This document shows, one piece after another, positions 1 through 11,363 of a DNA stretch of 64,000 nt. This stretch comes from Megamerina dolium. Its lineage: Eukaryota > Arthropoda > Insecta > Diptera > Megamerinidae. Position 1 is the stretch's first letter. Each line of letters opens with the position of its first letter. A program made the position numbers and the translations under genes. The notes beneath the pieces are model-generated. The model had not been told where the DNA came from. It saw only the letters and a list, made by a program, of their open reading frames with translations, and ran no database searches. The stretch is taken from positions 5,413,501-5,477,500 of the forward strand of contig OY978525.1 of NCBI GenBank assembly GCA_963854835.1, in the 5' to 3' direction.

Positions 1-196
1 TTTTGTTTAAATATGTTCTCTCTGCCCAGAGAACCAAGGAGTGGTTCTTTGCTCCACGGAGAATAGTGTATAACTTGGAATTTAAGAATAAACCCCCCGT
101 ATAATTTGCGTTGATGCATTAAAGCATCATTGTTAAAATTGCATGCTAATAGATTAAAATCATTGCACCCTTGGATTCACTCAGATCCATCCTAGT

Positions 197-385
197 GCGC
201 TTTATCACAGAGCTCTTTAAGAAGCTTTTTATGGCAAAGTGTTACTTGCGAAAGAATTGCCAATTGCTTCCCAATCGTTCGAAAGAAACAACTTTTCGAT
301 ATTAAAGTTGTCACAGTCGGGGATTGAACCCACGACCTACGGATCATAACGCCAATGCCCTAACCACTGCATTAATGCTCCCACG
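197..385 (-). mobile_element. tRNA-derived SINE copy 1 (truncated)
   Basis: First of six copies of one dispersed family. On the minus strand a tRNA-like head comes first: a pol III B-box-like GGTTCAATCC (reverse of 321-331) preceded by a degenerate A-box region around 360-382. A unique body follows, containing the family signature GAGCTCTGTGA/TCACAGAGCTC (near 207-217 here). The 3' body is cut off at about 197. The head/body order matches the copies at 33.7, 41.3 and 63.7 kb. Family naming is inference; the tRNA-like head and repeated body are visible. Confidence 0.7.
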
Positions 386-406
386 AATACTAGAATAGTT
401 AGTTAA

Positions 407-960
407 TCAATTAATCTTTTGATTAATAAAAGAGTTGTTTTAGTTTAAAATAATCAGAAGTTTGATTAACCAAAGCAATTGTCTCCTTTTAGTTTTACTT
501 TGTTTTTGAAATTTTGCTTTGAAATATAAGTTTCAAACTGACCCTTTTAGACGCTAATGTGAAAAACTGCTTCTTTAAAGTCCATAGAATAGTGTTCATA
601 CAATAGTGCGTGAGGCGAGGCGAGAATCGCATTCGAATTCGAAAAGTCGAGAACACTCGCTGCAATACATCGCATCCTGATTTACACTAGCGCGAGAATC
701 TTTAGTAGTAGAGTAGAGTAGAGTAGAAATAATTTCTGACAGCTATTGCGCTCTCGCTTTCGAACTTTTATATTAGAACAATTTTTATAAATTTCTGATT
801 TTTTGTTATCTTTTGATTAATCAAAATTATGATGAATCGAATTAATTTCAATTTTGATTAATCAAAATTGTGATTATTTGACTAATCCTTTATATGATTA
901 ATCAAAAATTGAAACAGAATTTTAATGAAACATAGTTATTGATTAATCTTACAACCTTAA
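407..960. repeat. AT-rich stretch with repeated GATTAATC palindromes
   Basis: The perfect palindrome TTGATTAATCAA occurs at 813-824 and 854-865, each with extended flanks, and near-copies occur around 420, 894 and 945. Between them (600-770) is a GC-richer stretch with a short GTAGA tandem repeat at 705-727. No coding signal is seen. It could be a decayed repeat or a cluster of homeodomain-type sites. Confidence 0.4.
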
Positions 961-3900
961 TTCGTAGTTTTGTTCTCATAACTTTGGTCAGATTGAAATT
1001 TGCGCAAACAAAACCGAAAGTAAATTGTCATTTTACGATCACTGACATTGGAAGCTGAACATGATGTAAGAAGTTGAAATATGAAATATGAAAATTTGTT
1101 CAAAATTTAGTTCTTTGTTGTTGTGAATGTTGTTTGTACATCTCACATATAACGAAATTCCATACATTAACTACGAACAGGTTCTAAAGCCTGGTACTCC
1201 ACATACAATGAAATTCCATACATGAACTCCGAACAAATTATGGAAAATAATTAGAACGAATTTTACGGCTGTATAAATTAATGTCGAAGGTATTAGTATA
1301 AAGAAAATTTCAAATAATATCGAATACAAAATTTCGAAATTGTTGCAGAAATGTTTGCAATAATATCGAAAAAATTATAAGGCATTTTTTGTTGGACATT
1401 ATTGCATTGGATATTGCATTTCTGCAATAATTTGGAAATTTTATTGTTCTAATATTGGTATAAAAATACTGGAAATATATTTACATATATTTGCGAAAAT
1501 GTCGACAAGTATTTTTGCGTATAAAAAAATGACAAGTATTTTTGCGTATAAGAAAATGTCGGCATTATTGTAAAAAAAAAAAGAAAATTCGATTCACGAT
1601 GACAGTGAAAAAATTATCATTTAACGATATTGCTTAAGCGTTGAAATTACGCAGAACACATTATCGGTTAAGCTGTTCACTTCCTGTAAAATAGCAATGA
1701 GTTTTCCAGTTTTATTTTTGTACAGTGAAAATCTGTATTTTTTCTACGATTTATTTTAAAAATATATTTACAAATAATTATTATTTACCACGAATTTCAC
1801 ATTTCTTGCAGTATACATATGAAAATGTCGTAAGTGCAGTACAGCAAATTCGTCCGGTACTCAAGTAATGCAAGCCAGTGGTACTACCAAAAGTTATGTC
1901 AAGTATGAGTATTGTTTGCATACGCATTGGACCGAACAATTTTATGCTCCTTCCTCTTTGAAATATTATAATGCCGAATTTATATTATTTGAGTATGAAA
2001 TTTTATAGTATAACTTATACAAAAGAAAAACAGAAATACTCTCAGATAAAGTTTTAGCATAAAATCGAATACAATGAGTATGAGTTTTCAAGAAAAGTGA
2101 TGGGAAAAAAACGACTTTAAATTCTACATCAATTCGATCATTACTTTTACACTTTCATCCATCCGTCTATATTTATACATTGTTGTGTGTAAAAATGTTA
2201 GATACGGAAATAAATAGATTTTATTATATGCTATACTCAATACTGGTGCAGACTAGGATTGATTAATCCTGCAAAAAAAAGGGGGAATTCAAATTGAGGT
2301 TGAGAAGATAATTCATGTTGCATACAACAGCATATAGAGAAGCACAACAAAAGAAAACTTTTACCATCAAACGATTTACTACTATAGAGGCTAGCACTAA
2401 CAACAAAGCAACGAATTACGAGTGCTGCAATGCTAATAGATTTACGTTCATCACCATGAAGTTTGCTAAATAAAATAATATGTTGCTGCCTGCTGTCAGC
2501 CATCAACCAACCAACTAACCAACCAACCAATCGACCAACCAACCGACCGACTGCCTAACCAGCAAAGTGTGTATGGTGTTTTATCCTTTTTACATTTTTA
2601 ATGAAATGAACTTTCATTGCAATGCATTTGTTGCTTTTGCTCCGCACCTAATCAAGCATACGGATAGAAACTTTACGATCTGGACTGTTACCTAACATTC
2701 AACTAGGTAGGTACGCACAAACAAAACGGCTAATAGTAAAGTATAGCGGCGACATTAAAATATTTATTTACCTATCAACACTTTGGCAAAGTGTAAAAAT
2801 TCTTTAACTTTTTCAAAAGTGTCTCTAGAAAACACTTTCTCATTTATTTGACTATTTTTGATCATCTGCTTCTCTTTCGGACGTAAGTACTTCTGCATTT
2901 TCATTTATATGACAACGAACTATACGATTGGGCTATTTTGCAAACTTTACTGTTTTTCCAGAGTTTCAATAGTTTCATTTTATTATTGGACTGCTGTGCA
3001 AATTAAATTCGAACAAATCTTAAAAATAGGTACCACAAATTCTTGATTTTTTGTTAATAATGTTTATGTTTCTCTTGGCCTAATTCACTCATTGCATCAT
3101 CTTTACTACTGTAGAAATTTAATTTGCTTGACATTAGTCAAATTTCTATTGAAATTGAGCATTCTCTTGGGAATGCTTCAAAGTTCAAGTAACAATATGT
3201 AAGAAGAATAGTTTTCAGTTTGTTCGTCTCTTTCGAAACCACATGAGCGACTGCACTGAGTTATTATTCTTAATAAAATTTTGTTGATTTTGCAATAAAA
3301 CTGTCTGTCTGAAAATGCCTCTTTGCAATAACTGAATTTAGTCGAATTTACAGCATGACTGCATACTTTTAGGATCCACAAATATATATTTTGCCTCAAG
3401 TACTTTGACTCAAAATATAGTTGAAGTATTTTTTTTTTGTTGTAATGTTTATAAATTCCTTTGATTTTAATACTATAAATATTGAAAAATTTATTTATGA
3501 AACAAATCATCATCATCATAGATGCACAGACTACTATTTATATCATAAATATAGCCTCTGGAGCTGTCTCCATACTTGTTTGCGTACTTTTATTGTTCTC
3601 TATCTCTCTGTGAAGTTGTCTACTAATAAGGCTACATATGTATTGCTATTGCAGTGACTTGTAATATTTGTTTTGTCACGCGTAATTGCCACTACAGGCC
3701 ATCATAGTTAAGTGGTTGATGCATTTTGTGGTGCGCACAAAAGTATGCAATGCACATTTACAATGCAATTTAGTTAACTATGGTTACACACGCGGTTATA
3801 TTTGCCGTCAGACATGTGCTTTTTGATGCACAAAGCGGATTTGTTGCGTAAATAGTTTGGTTTTGAAGCACGTTCACTGCCACAAATGCCAGCGGTCACA

Positions 3901-5548
3901 ATGGTAACAATATATAATCCATTTATGTCGATAGCGAGAATTTACTCATTTCCAAAGAATTGCATACATAATGTGAATAAAATACAAAATCAAAGGCGAC
4001 AATATCGTTTTGGATATATGTACATTTGTATGTCTTTATGTACATATGTATGTGTCATTCATATATCCATAGGTATTAGTATAGAAATGTTATTTTTGCT
4101 CTTGTGCCACTTGGCATTATTCCGCTCAATAGATGTTTGTACTTGTGGCGGCTTGTGCAAAATTTGTTAAACAGAAGTTAGTCGATGGCATGAAAACACA
4201 CAGGCAAATACGATAGACAGCAAACTGTTGTTGTTGCTGTGGTGGTGGTGGTAGTGGTTGTGGTGGCAATAGTACTGATACTGGTAATGGTTATGGTGGT
4301 ATTGACGATAAGACCATGATTAGTATCGTTTCACTCAATGCAACACAGTTTTGTCATCGCTAAAGTGACAACATGATTGATTGATTGATTGCTGTTGTTG
4401 TGGTGGCGATGGTGCTGTGCGTACACAGCAGTATACTTCGAAGTATGCATACATACACACCCATATTAATACATATACTTTCATATTTATGTATGTAGGT
4501 AAATATTTGAATATGTGAAACATTTTCCTCATTTTTCCGGTTTGCTTGCAAACATACACACCCACACACACACACATTCGAGACCTTGTATATTTTTTAT
4601 TTATTTTTTCATCGCCCCTAAAATTAGGCAAGCAAAAAAGAGCATCACATAAACAGGAAGTTATGCGGGAAATTACTTGTCAACCTACATTTTGTAAGGC
4701 ATGATGATGAACGAACGATACTTGATTGATTTGGTTTTTATATATATTTTAATATTGTATATTTTCTTGTTGCTATTGTTGTTGTTATTATTATTATTTG
4801 GTTACTCTTCTTTTTTGTTTTTTTTTTTTGTTTTTTGAAAATCAATTTATTTACCTGATATTGAAGAGCATAGGTTTAGGATAAGAGATTGTATTTTTGT
4901 GTGGTTTGCTTCGTGAACTGTCATTGAAGCAAATAAACAAAAATTAATTAAAACTAATGCTCAAATTTCCCTTATTATTGCCACATTTATTATTGATTTC
5001 ATACATTTTTTTCTTTTTGTTCATCAGTTTTTGCTTTCTTAATACCATGTAGAATATTTTGATGACTTAGTTGTTAGCCATTTCAATAGGATACATATGC
5101 GAAAAATTCTATCTCATATAAAATTATTAAGAATGAACAAGCACAAAGCTGAATTTAAGCTTATTTATGTGTTATTATCGTTTGTGAACAAGATAGTTGT
5201 CATAGTTATTTTACTCTAATTAACTTTTCTCATAAATATGCTACATAGCATAGTGTACAAAGATTATCATAACAGTGTGGGTATGTTGAGAAAGTTTTGT
5301 CGTTATGTTAAACATGTCTTTAGGCATGCAAGCATACGAATATTTTCAATTGATTTCAATAATTAAATAGTCGTTTTATTCAGAATTTTATACATTTTCA
5401 GAATATTGGTGCCCACTATTATCATTTTTAAGAAACTGTTGCAAACAAATTAATGTTAAAATAGAAATAGTGGGAATAAAAAAATGTCTTGTTTTAAAAA
5501 TATTTCTCGATAGTAAAGTGAAGCATTCGTTTTCTTATTTTTTTCATA
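961..5548. other. AT-rich non-coding DNA
   Basis: I see no supported gene here. There are short simple repeats: an ACCA/GACC tetranucleotide run (2503-2560), GTT/GGT-rich low complexity (4225-4285) and several homopolymer runs. The open frames are short, low-complexity and lack splice or protein-family support. This may be intron of the gene that ends at 21.6 kb, but that is inference. Confidence 0.5.
2503..2560. repeat. (CCAA)n-type microsatellite
   Basis: Imperfect tandem CCAA/CCGA tetranucleotides. A longer relative lies at 22175-22232. Confidence 0.7.
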
Positions 5549-5550
5549 TA

Positions 5551-7245
5551 TTGGGTAATTTAAAAAGTCTCCTCGGATTTTTGTTACTAGATGGTGTTGA
5601 TATTCATACATCGGGCCACACTAATCAGACTGTGAAATGTGTTTGAAAGGTGACATTTCAGGCTACAATACAGTTTTGTAATTCCTTGCTCGTGTAAAAA
5701 GTTATACTCAATTGAAAATGAGTAAAGTATCCGATGTGATGCTTTTTTACTATAAAAAAGGTAAAACTGATGCAAAAACATGACGAAATTGTTGCTGTGA
5801 GTGAACGCCTGCCCCCGGAGTGGTTTGTAGAATTCTGTTCCGGAAATTTCGATATGAAAGATGCTTGATCTGGACGGCCCGTCACTCGAAAAGTTGATGA
5901 AATATTAAAACTGGTTGAACAAGACCGACACGCAAGTTCTTAGGAGATAGCGGAGTCATTAAACATCATATACATGATACTTTGGAATCATCTAAAAAGA
6001 GCAGACTACACAAAGACGCTCGATGTTTGGATACTACATGAATTACCGCACAAAAATTTGAAACTGGGTGATGAAATATGGATTAAACACGAGATTATCC
6101 AACGCAAACGATCATTGTCAAAGACCGGCGAACCTTCACAAACGACTTCAAAGCTTGAATTGACAGCAAACAAAGTTTTGTTGAAAGTTTGGTGGGATTG
6201 GAGCTGCTAGAACCTGGTGAAATAGTTAATTCTGACCTCTACTGTTAACAACTCAACCGCTTGAACGAAGCAATCAAGGAAAAGCTATCACAATTTGCCA
6301 ACAGAAAAGGAATTGTGTTCCATCATGACGACCTTTGCTGATGATACGGCAATATTGTGCTCTCGCTCTAACCCCATAGAAGCTACTAAACTCCTGCAGA
6401 CTAATGTCGATTCTCTTGAAATCTGGCTAGCAAAATGGCGTATAAAAGTCAATGAATCAAAGAGCGTACCTTCACGCTAAGGCTAGATACATGTCCCCCA
6501 CTTAATATTAATGGCCAATCAGTTCCACAATGTTCCTCAACAAAGTAATTGGGTATTCACCTCGACAGAAGGCTGACATGGAAAAATCATATAGAGGCAA
6601 AGAAAACTCAGATCAAGCTTAAAATGAATCAGTTATGGTGGCTGTTACACAAAAGATCAAAGTTGAATCTTGAATACAAAGTGCTATTATATAAAGCAAT
6701 CCTGAAGCCAATTTGGACTTATGGTATTCAGTTTTGGGGCACCGCATCTCCCTCAAATATCGATAAATGATGGAACGTTGGGAATATCACATAATTTTAG
6801 TTAGTTTGTAAGATTTGATTACTTATTGTTAGTTTCTAAGTAATTTAGAAAGATCCAATAAAAAAAAAAAAATCATGACAATGCCAGGCTACACACATCT
6901 TTGACGACTCGGAACAATGTGACGGAACTTGGTTGGGAAGTTTTGATGCATAGCCCTGACTTTGCACCGTCTGACTACCATTTGTTTCGGTCTCTGCAAA
7001 ACTTATTTAATAGTAAAAAAAATTGGCCAACCGAAGAGCTACTGAAAATCACTTGGCCAAGTTTTTCGCCGTTAAACTACAGCTGTTCTACACCGATAGA
7101 ATTATGATGTTACCCAAAAATTGGCAAAAGATCATAGATAATAATAAATGCAACTATGTTCTTTTTTAAAATTGATTTTCAATAAAGACAATTTTTTGTT
7201 CAAAAATGTACCAAAAAACCGCGGAAAAACTACTCAAAAAAACAC
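5551..7245 (+). mobile_element. Degenerate mariner (DD34D) element, split by a LINE insertion
   Basis: A Tc1/mariner-superfamily DNA transposon, no longer functional. The left terminus follows a TA at 5549-5550. An imperfect inverted counterpart lies near 7205-7245 (left CTCCTCGGATTTTT, right AAAAAACCGCGGAAA). Between them, broken frames give mariner transposase landmarks in order: a GNFD-like stretch and DGP near 5845-5880, LDVWxxHEL (6022-6050), KVLLKVWWDW (6172-6204), then the HHDNA motif with the second catalytic Asp, and finally HSPDFAPSDYHLF (6948-6990) and LPKNWQKII (7112-7135). Many stops and frameshifts are present. The reading frame is interrupted exactly after the second catalytic Asp by a LINE fragment (6330-6871). 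The sequence sits outside the irritans group by motif, which is a judgement from memory of family motifs. Confidence 0.85.
6330..6871 (+). mobile_element. 5'-truncated Jockey-like non-LTR retrotransposon inserted in the mariner
   Basis: A reverse transcriptase fragment beginning at the catalytic FADD box (TFADDTAIL, from 6331). It continues through IWLAKWRIKVNESKS, then after a frameshift through LGIHLDRRLTWKNHI (6551-6594) and LKPIWTYGIQFWGTAS (6702-6750). These are thumb/post-RT motifs typical of Jockey-clade elements. The C-terminus is deleted, and the element ends in AATAAA plus a poly-A run at 6857-6871. An 8-bp target-site duplication, ATCATGAC, flanks it at 6322-6329 and 6872-6879. This fits target-primed insertion of a 5'-truncated copy. 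The direct repeat and poly-A are seen; the clade is from motif recognition. Confidence 0.85.
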
Positions 7246-8449
7246 AGAGAAAAATTTAATTTAACATATTTCCATTTTAATTAATTTTAATTTAATTTAG
7301 AAACACACACATATTCCCATATTATATTGTATGTGTAATTTGGTTCTTAAACTAAAACGGCAAAACTTTTTAAATCATCTTAATATACCAGAAACTTACT
7401 AATACACAATGTAAGTAGTAGAAGAGACTAAATGAGAAAACACGAAAAACTTTGTGTTGGTGGGGGAAACCTAGTTTGAAGCAAGAATCAAGAAAAAATG
7501 AAAGAAATTCAATGTAATATTATAATACACGTCTTAAAAATAGATAAAGCTATGAAAAAAGTTACTAACTGACTAAGAAATCTATATACTATCCATGTCA
7601 TTAAGTTTGCATTTGATACAGTGAATAATTGCAAATGTTTGCTAGTAGTTGCTATTGTAACAAATTCGAAACCAACGATGTTTAAACGTTTACTCTTCAT
7701 TCTTATTCAATTATGTATGTTTATCCTCTTGTATTAAACGTATAAGCCTATGCATAAAGAGACCAAGACCATTTAATAATAGACCGTAACTAAAAACATA
7801 GTACATAGTGCAGGGTGATATCTGCTTTTTGCTGCGTTGATGCGTTGAAAAATTGCTATTTTGTTGCACAAATTTAATTGGTTTTCATATAATGTTCATT
7901 ATGTTAGTGTTTGTTTTTTCCTTATAAGTACTACCTACTTTAATCGTCTGGTGGTCTATTAAATATTAAACATTATCCCTTAATGGGGTGCATTTGGGTT
8001 AATTATCACTTGTAATACTACTATTACATTTTACCTTTCGTCTCACACAAATTGAGTGATTGAAGAGATGATTGACTAAGAATATTTACCATAATTTACT
8101 TAATTAGTGAAATCAATATCGAAGTAAGTAAAAACAAAACATAATTACATAGAAGCCGATTATTAATAATCGCTTTCGATTGATTATGTATTAGATGAAT
8201 AATTGAAATTTACGCAGAACCACATAAATGCTTGTATTTCTATTATAATAAGTAATATTATAGTATAAGTATTTATTTGTTTATCTGTGTGTATATAATT
8301 ATTTATGTATGTATTGAAATATATACCTATACTAATAATAATATAGGCATATCAAACTATTGACCGGATATGGTGACACTTGGATGTAAACATTTCATAG
8401 AATAAATATAAACAACTTTCATAATACTGACCTGACCCTACACTGTGTA
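7246..8449. other. AT-rich non-coding DNA
   Basis: No gene, RNA or recognisable element seen. Open frames are short and low in complexity. Confidence 0.5.
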
Positions 8450-9780
8450 TACTAGAAATCATTGTTTCTATGTGCTCAAGGTTTGAAAACACACGTTCGA
8501 AAATATTATTTTGAATGGAAGTTAGATGTTGATTTCAATAGTTGGTAAAATATAATCTTATACACAAAGTTTCAGACCAATAGACTTCTATTTATGTACT
8601 CTATATAAAAAATACTCGTTCAAAACACACTTTTGTATAGGAAGTAAGCGGTAATTTGATCAAGTTACATCAGTTGTCAAATTTATGCATTGCTTGGTTC
8701 AAAATAATCATACGCTCCGAGTTTCAGTTCAATAGCTTTTTATTTCTATGCTCCAAGTCAGAAAACATACCTTCAAAACCACACTTTTATATGGGAGGTA
8801 TGTGTTGTTTTTAACCGATTTCATCAATTTTCGAATATTCTACTCGTGGGTAAAAAATAATCGTTTGTACCGAGTTTCAGCCTAAAAGCTTTATATTTCA
8901 GTGCTCGAAGTCGGGAAACACTCGTTCGAAAACACACTTTTGTATGAGAGGTATCTGTTGTTTTGAACAAAGTACTTCTGTTGCCAAATTTATTTGTTCG
9001 TTGGTAAAAAATAATCGTTTGTATCGAATTTCAGCTTGATAGCTTTATATTTATGTGCTCGAAGTCGTAAAAAACTTCTTCAAAAACACACTTTTGTATG
9101 GGAGGTAGGTGTTGTTTTGAACAAAGTACTTTTATTGTCAAATTTATATGTTCGTTGGTAAAAAATAATCGTTTGTATCGAGTTTCAGCTTGATAGCTTT
9201 ATATTTATATGTTCGAAGTCGTAAAAACTTGTTCAAAAACACACTTTTGTATGGGAGGTAGGTGTTGTTTTGAACAAAGTACCTCTATAATAAAATTTAT
9301 TTGATCATTAGTAAAAAATAATCGTTTGTACTGAGTTTCAGCTTGATAGCTTTATATTTATGTGTTCGAAATCACAAAACACTTGTTCAAAAACACACTT
9401 TTGTATGGGAGGTAGGTGTTGTTTTGAACAAAGTATCTCTATAATAAAATTTATTTGATCATTGGTAAAAAATAATCGTTTGTACTGAGTTTCTTGATAG
9501 CTTTATATTTATGTGTTCGAAATCACAAAACACTTGTTCAAAAGCACACTTTTGTATGGGAGGTAGGTGTTATGTCAATGTGACATAACATGTCAATTAT
9601 GTCGATTATGTCAATTCTCAAGCATACGTATTTGTTAATAAAAATAATGTTACGTATCCAACTTTTAGCTTTTGTATGTGATGTTGCTGTTATTTTCATC
9701 CCATTTCGTCAATTGACGAATTTATTCGTTCGTTGGTAAAAAACAATCTTATACACTAAGTTTCAACTCGCTAGCTTTAT
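8450..9780 (+). repeat. Tandem array, about 152-bp unit, locus A
   Basis: About eight head-to-tail units. The core motif (TTTTGTATGGGAGGTAGGTG or a variant) recurs near 8512, 8632, 8789, 8939, 9091, 9245, 9400 and 9550, a spacing of mostly 150-157 bp. Each unit also carries AAAAATAATCGTTTGTA, GAGTTTCAGCTTGATAGC and TTTATATTTATGTG in the same order. Units from about 8940 to 9560 are nearly identical and the outer units are diverged, as expected of an array homogenised in its centre. A more decayed unit trails to about 9780. No protein-coding signal is seen. The same unit occurs at 19.8-20.9 kb and, inverted, at 51.2-52.4 kb. Confidence 0.85.
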
Positions 9781-10420
9781 ATGTTTATGAATAAATTTAA
9801 AAACATTCCTGCGAAAATAAGATTTTCTAGGTGTGAATTTCGTTTGATTTTGAACGTTCTCGAACTTATCCGTGTGTTGATGGCATATTCACATATATAT
9901 GGACAAAATAGAAGGAAATTAACTTTATTTTTCAATAGTATGACTACATATGGCCCCGTGAAGGGCGCGATTGACCGTGCTGGGGAAGTTAACCTTTGAT
10001 ACGTTGCAAACCTAATCAAAATTCAACTGAAGAGGTGGTTATAAAATGGCTTTCAAATTGATTTTAATATCATTTACTGCAACTATCATTTTAACCGCAT
10101 ATGTGCCGATTATTTTTTGGCTGACTGTGAAATTTTTATTCATCTTCTTATTCTTTTATCCAGCGCAAGTGCTTAAAGTATTTTTGATTTCAATGATTTT
10201 TCTTTTTAGGTAGTAAAGCTTTTAACTTGAATATTGTTATAAATAAATTACATAAATTACTTTAAAGCCATTCTTTTTTCAAATTTGGCTTAGGTTTTGT
10301 ATGACTTAAAAGGAGTACTCGATTCGTGAGGTTGGAAAAGAAAATATTCGAGTTAAAAATAAAAAATATAAAAAATAATAATTTCTTATAGGTGGATTAC
10401 CTAAAAGCTGCCTTAATTTA
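9781..10420. other. AT-rich non-coding DNA after the array
   Basis: No supported gene. The open frame on each strand near 9780-10020 has no family features. Confidence 0.4.
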
Positions 10421-10424
10421 AGAT

Positions 10425-10665
10425 TAGTGCGTTGACCCTCTGATCTATTGTGGGTTCAATCCCTTCCTGAAGCACAACTTTAATAATTAAAAGATTTTTC
10501 TTTCGAACGGTACTCGCCTATCGGCAAGTAATTGGTAATTCTGCCGGTAGTAACAATTTCCCATGGAAAAGAGCTCTTCTGTGACAAAGCTCAGAAAAAG
10601 TGACGCCACAAAGTTTCTGCGGTTTGGAAACGACTAATATAAGTAGGTGGCTTCTAATACTGTCT
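10425..10665 (+). mobile_element. tRNA-derived SINE copy 2
   Basis: Plus-strand copy. The tRNA-like head is 5'-truncated and keeps the B box GGTTCAATCCC at 10453-10463. The body contains TTTCTTTCGAACGGTA, CCATGGAAAAGAGCTC and GACAAAGCTCAGAAAAAGTG (10580-10600). The end region, CTAATATAAGTAGGT, matches the reverse of the 33.7 and 41.3 kb copies. Confidence 0.75.
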
Positions 10666-11363
10666 TAAATGTCTGTCTTTTTTATTTTGTCTTAAATTTA
10701 GTACGCACAATATTACTGGAAAAGAAGCTCGATCACAGGCCCCTTTCAAAAAAATCAAAGAAAGAGATTTTTATGTTTTTTTTAATTACGATACCATACA
10801 AAACTTCTAAGTAGATAAAAAAAAATTGTTTAGTTTGTTAGTTAATTTTTTCTTTTTTTTTTTTTTTGAGCCATTTTTATTCAAACAATGTGTTCTAATT
10901 CATTTACCATTTTACAACTACATAAATACTAACTATCTTGTTATATAATGATGCTATTATAAAACTGAAACTGAAATTAATTCAAATAATATACGAGTAC
11001 TATGCGAATATAATAACTACGCTGATATGTATTGTGTAAAGCAGTATGTAATTTTCTTATCGTTTGACTGTCGCATACCTGCAATACGTTTATTTAAGTA
11101 TACGATAGAAATAACTGCAATAATAAAAAAAGGAATGAATAGTAAACTATGCTGAATGATTTAAGTAAAAACTATTTTCAACTTTTTATTTGGCATTTCT
11201 GGTCATTGTAAAACCAAAACGGAAAGCAAGAAAATGCTGAGTGTAATTTATGAGTATATATTTTTTTGCTACTCGTGGATAAAAACTTTAAAAGAAACAA
11301 ATTGTAATTACATATAGTGCAAAAATATGCTATTGTTATCGTTTCAATTGTTTCATTTTACTA
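10666..11363. other. AT-rich non-coding DNA
   Basis: Only homopolymer runs (for example poly-T near 10853-10867) and AT-rich sequence; no gene seen. Confidence 0.45.

Noticed and set aside
321..382. Possible tRNA gene on the minus strand
   Set aside because: B-box-like GGTTCAATCC is present but the A box is poor, no cloverleaf arms are obvious, and the same head recurs in five other SINE copies.
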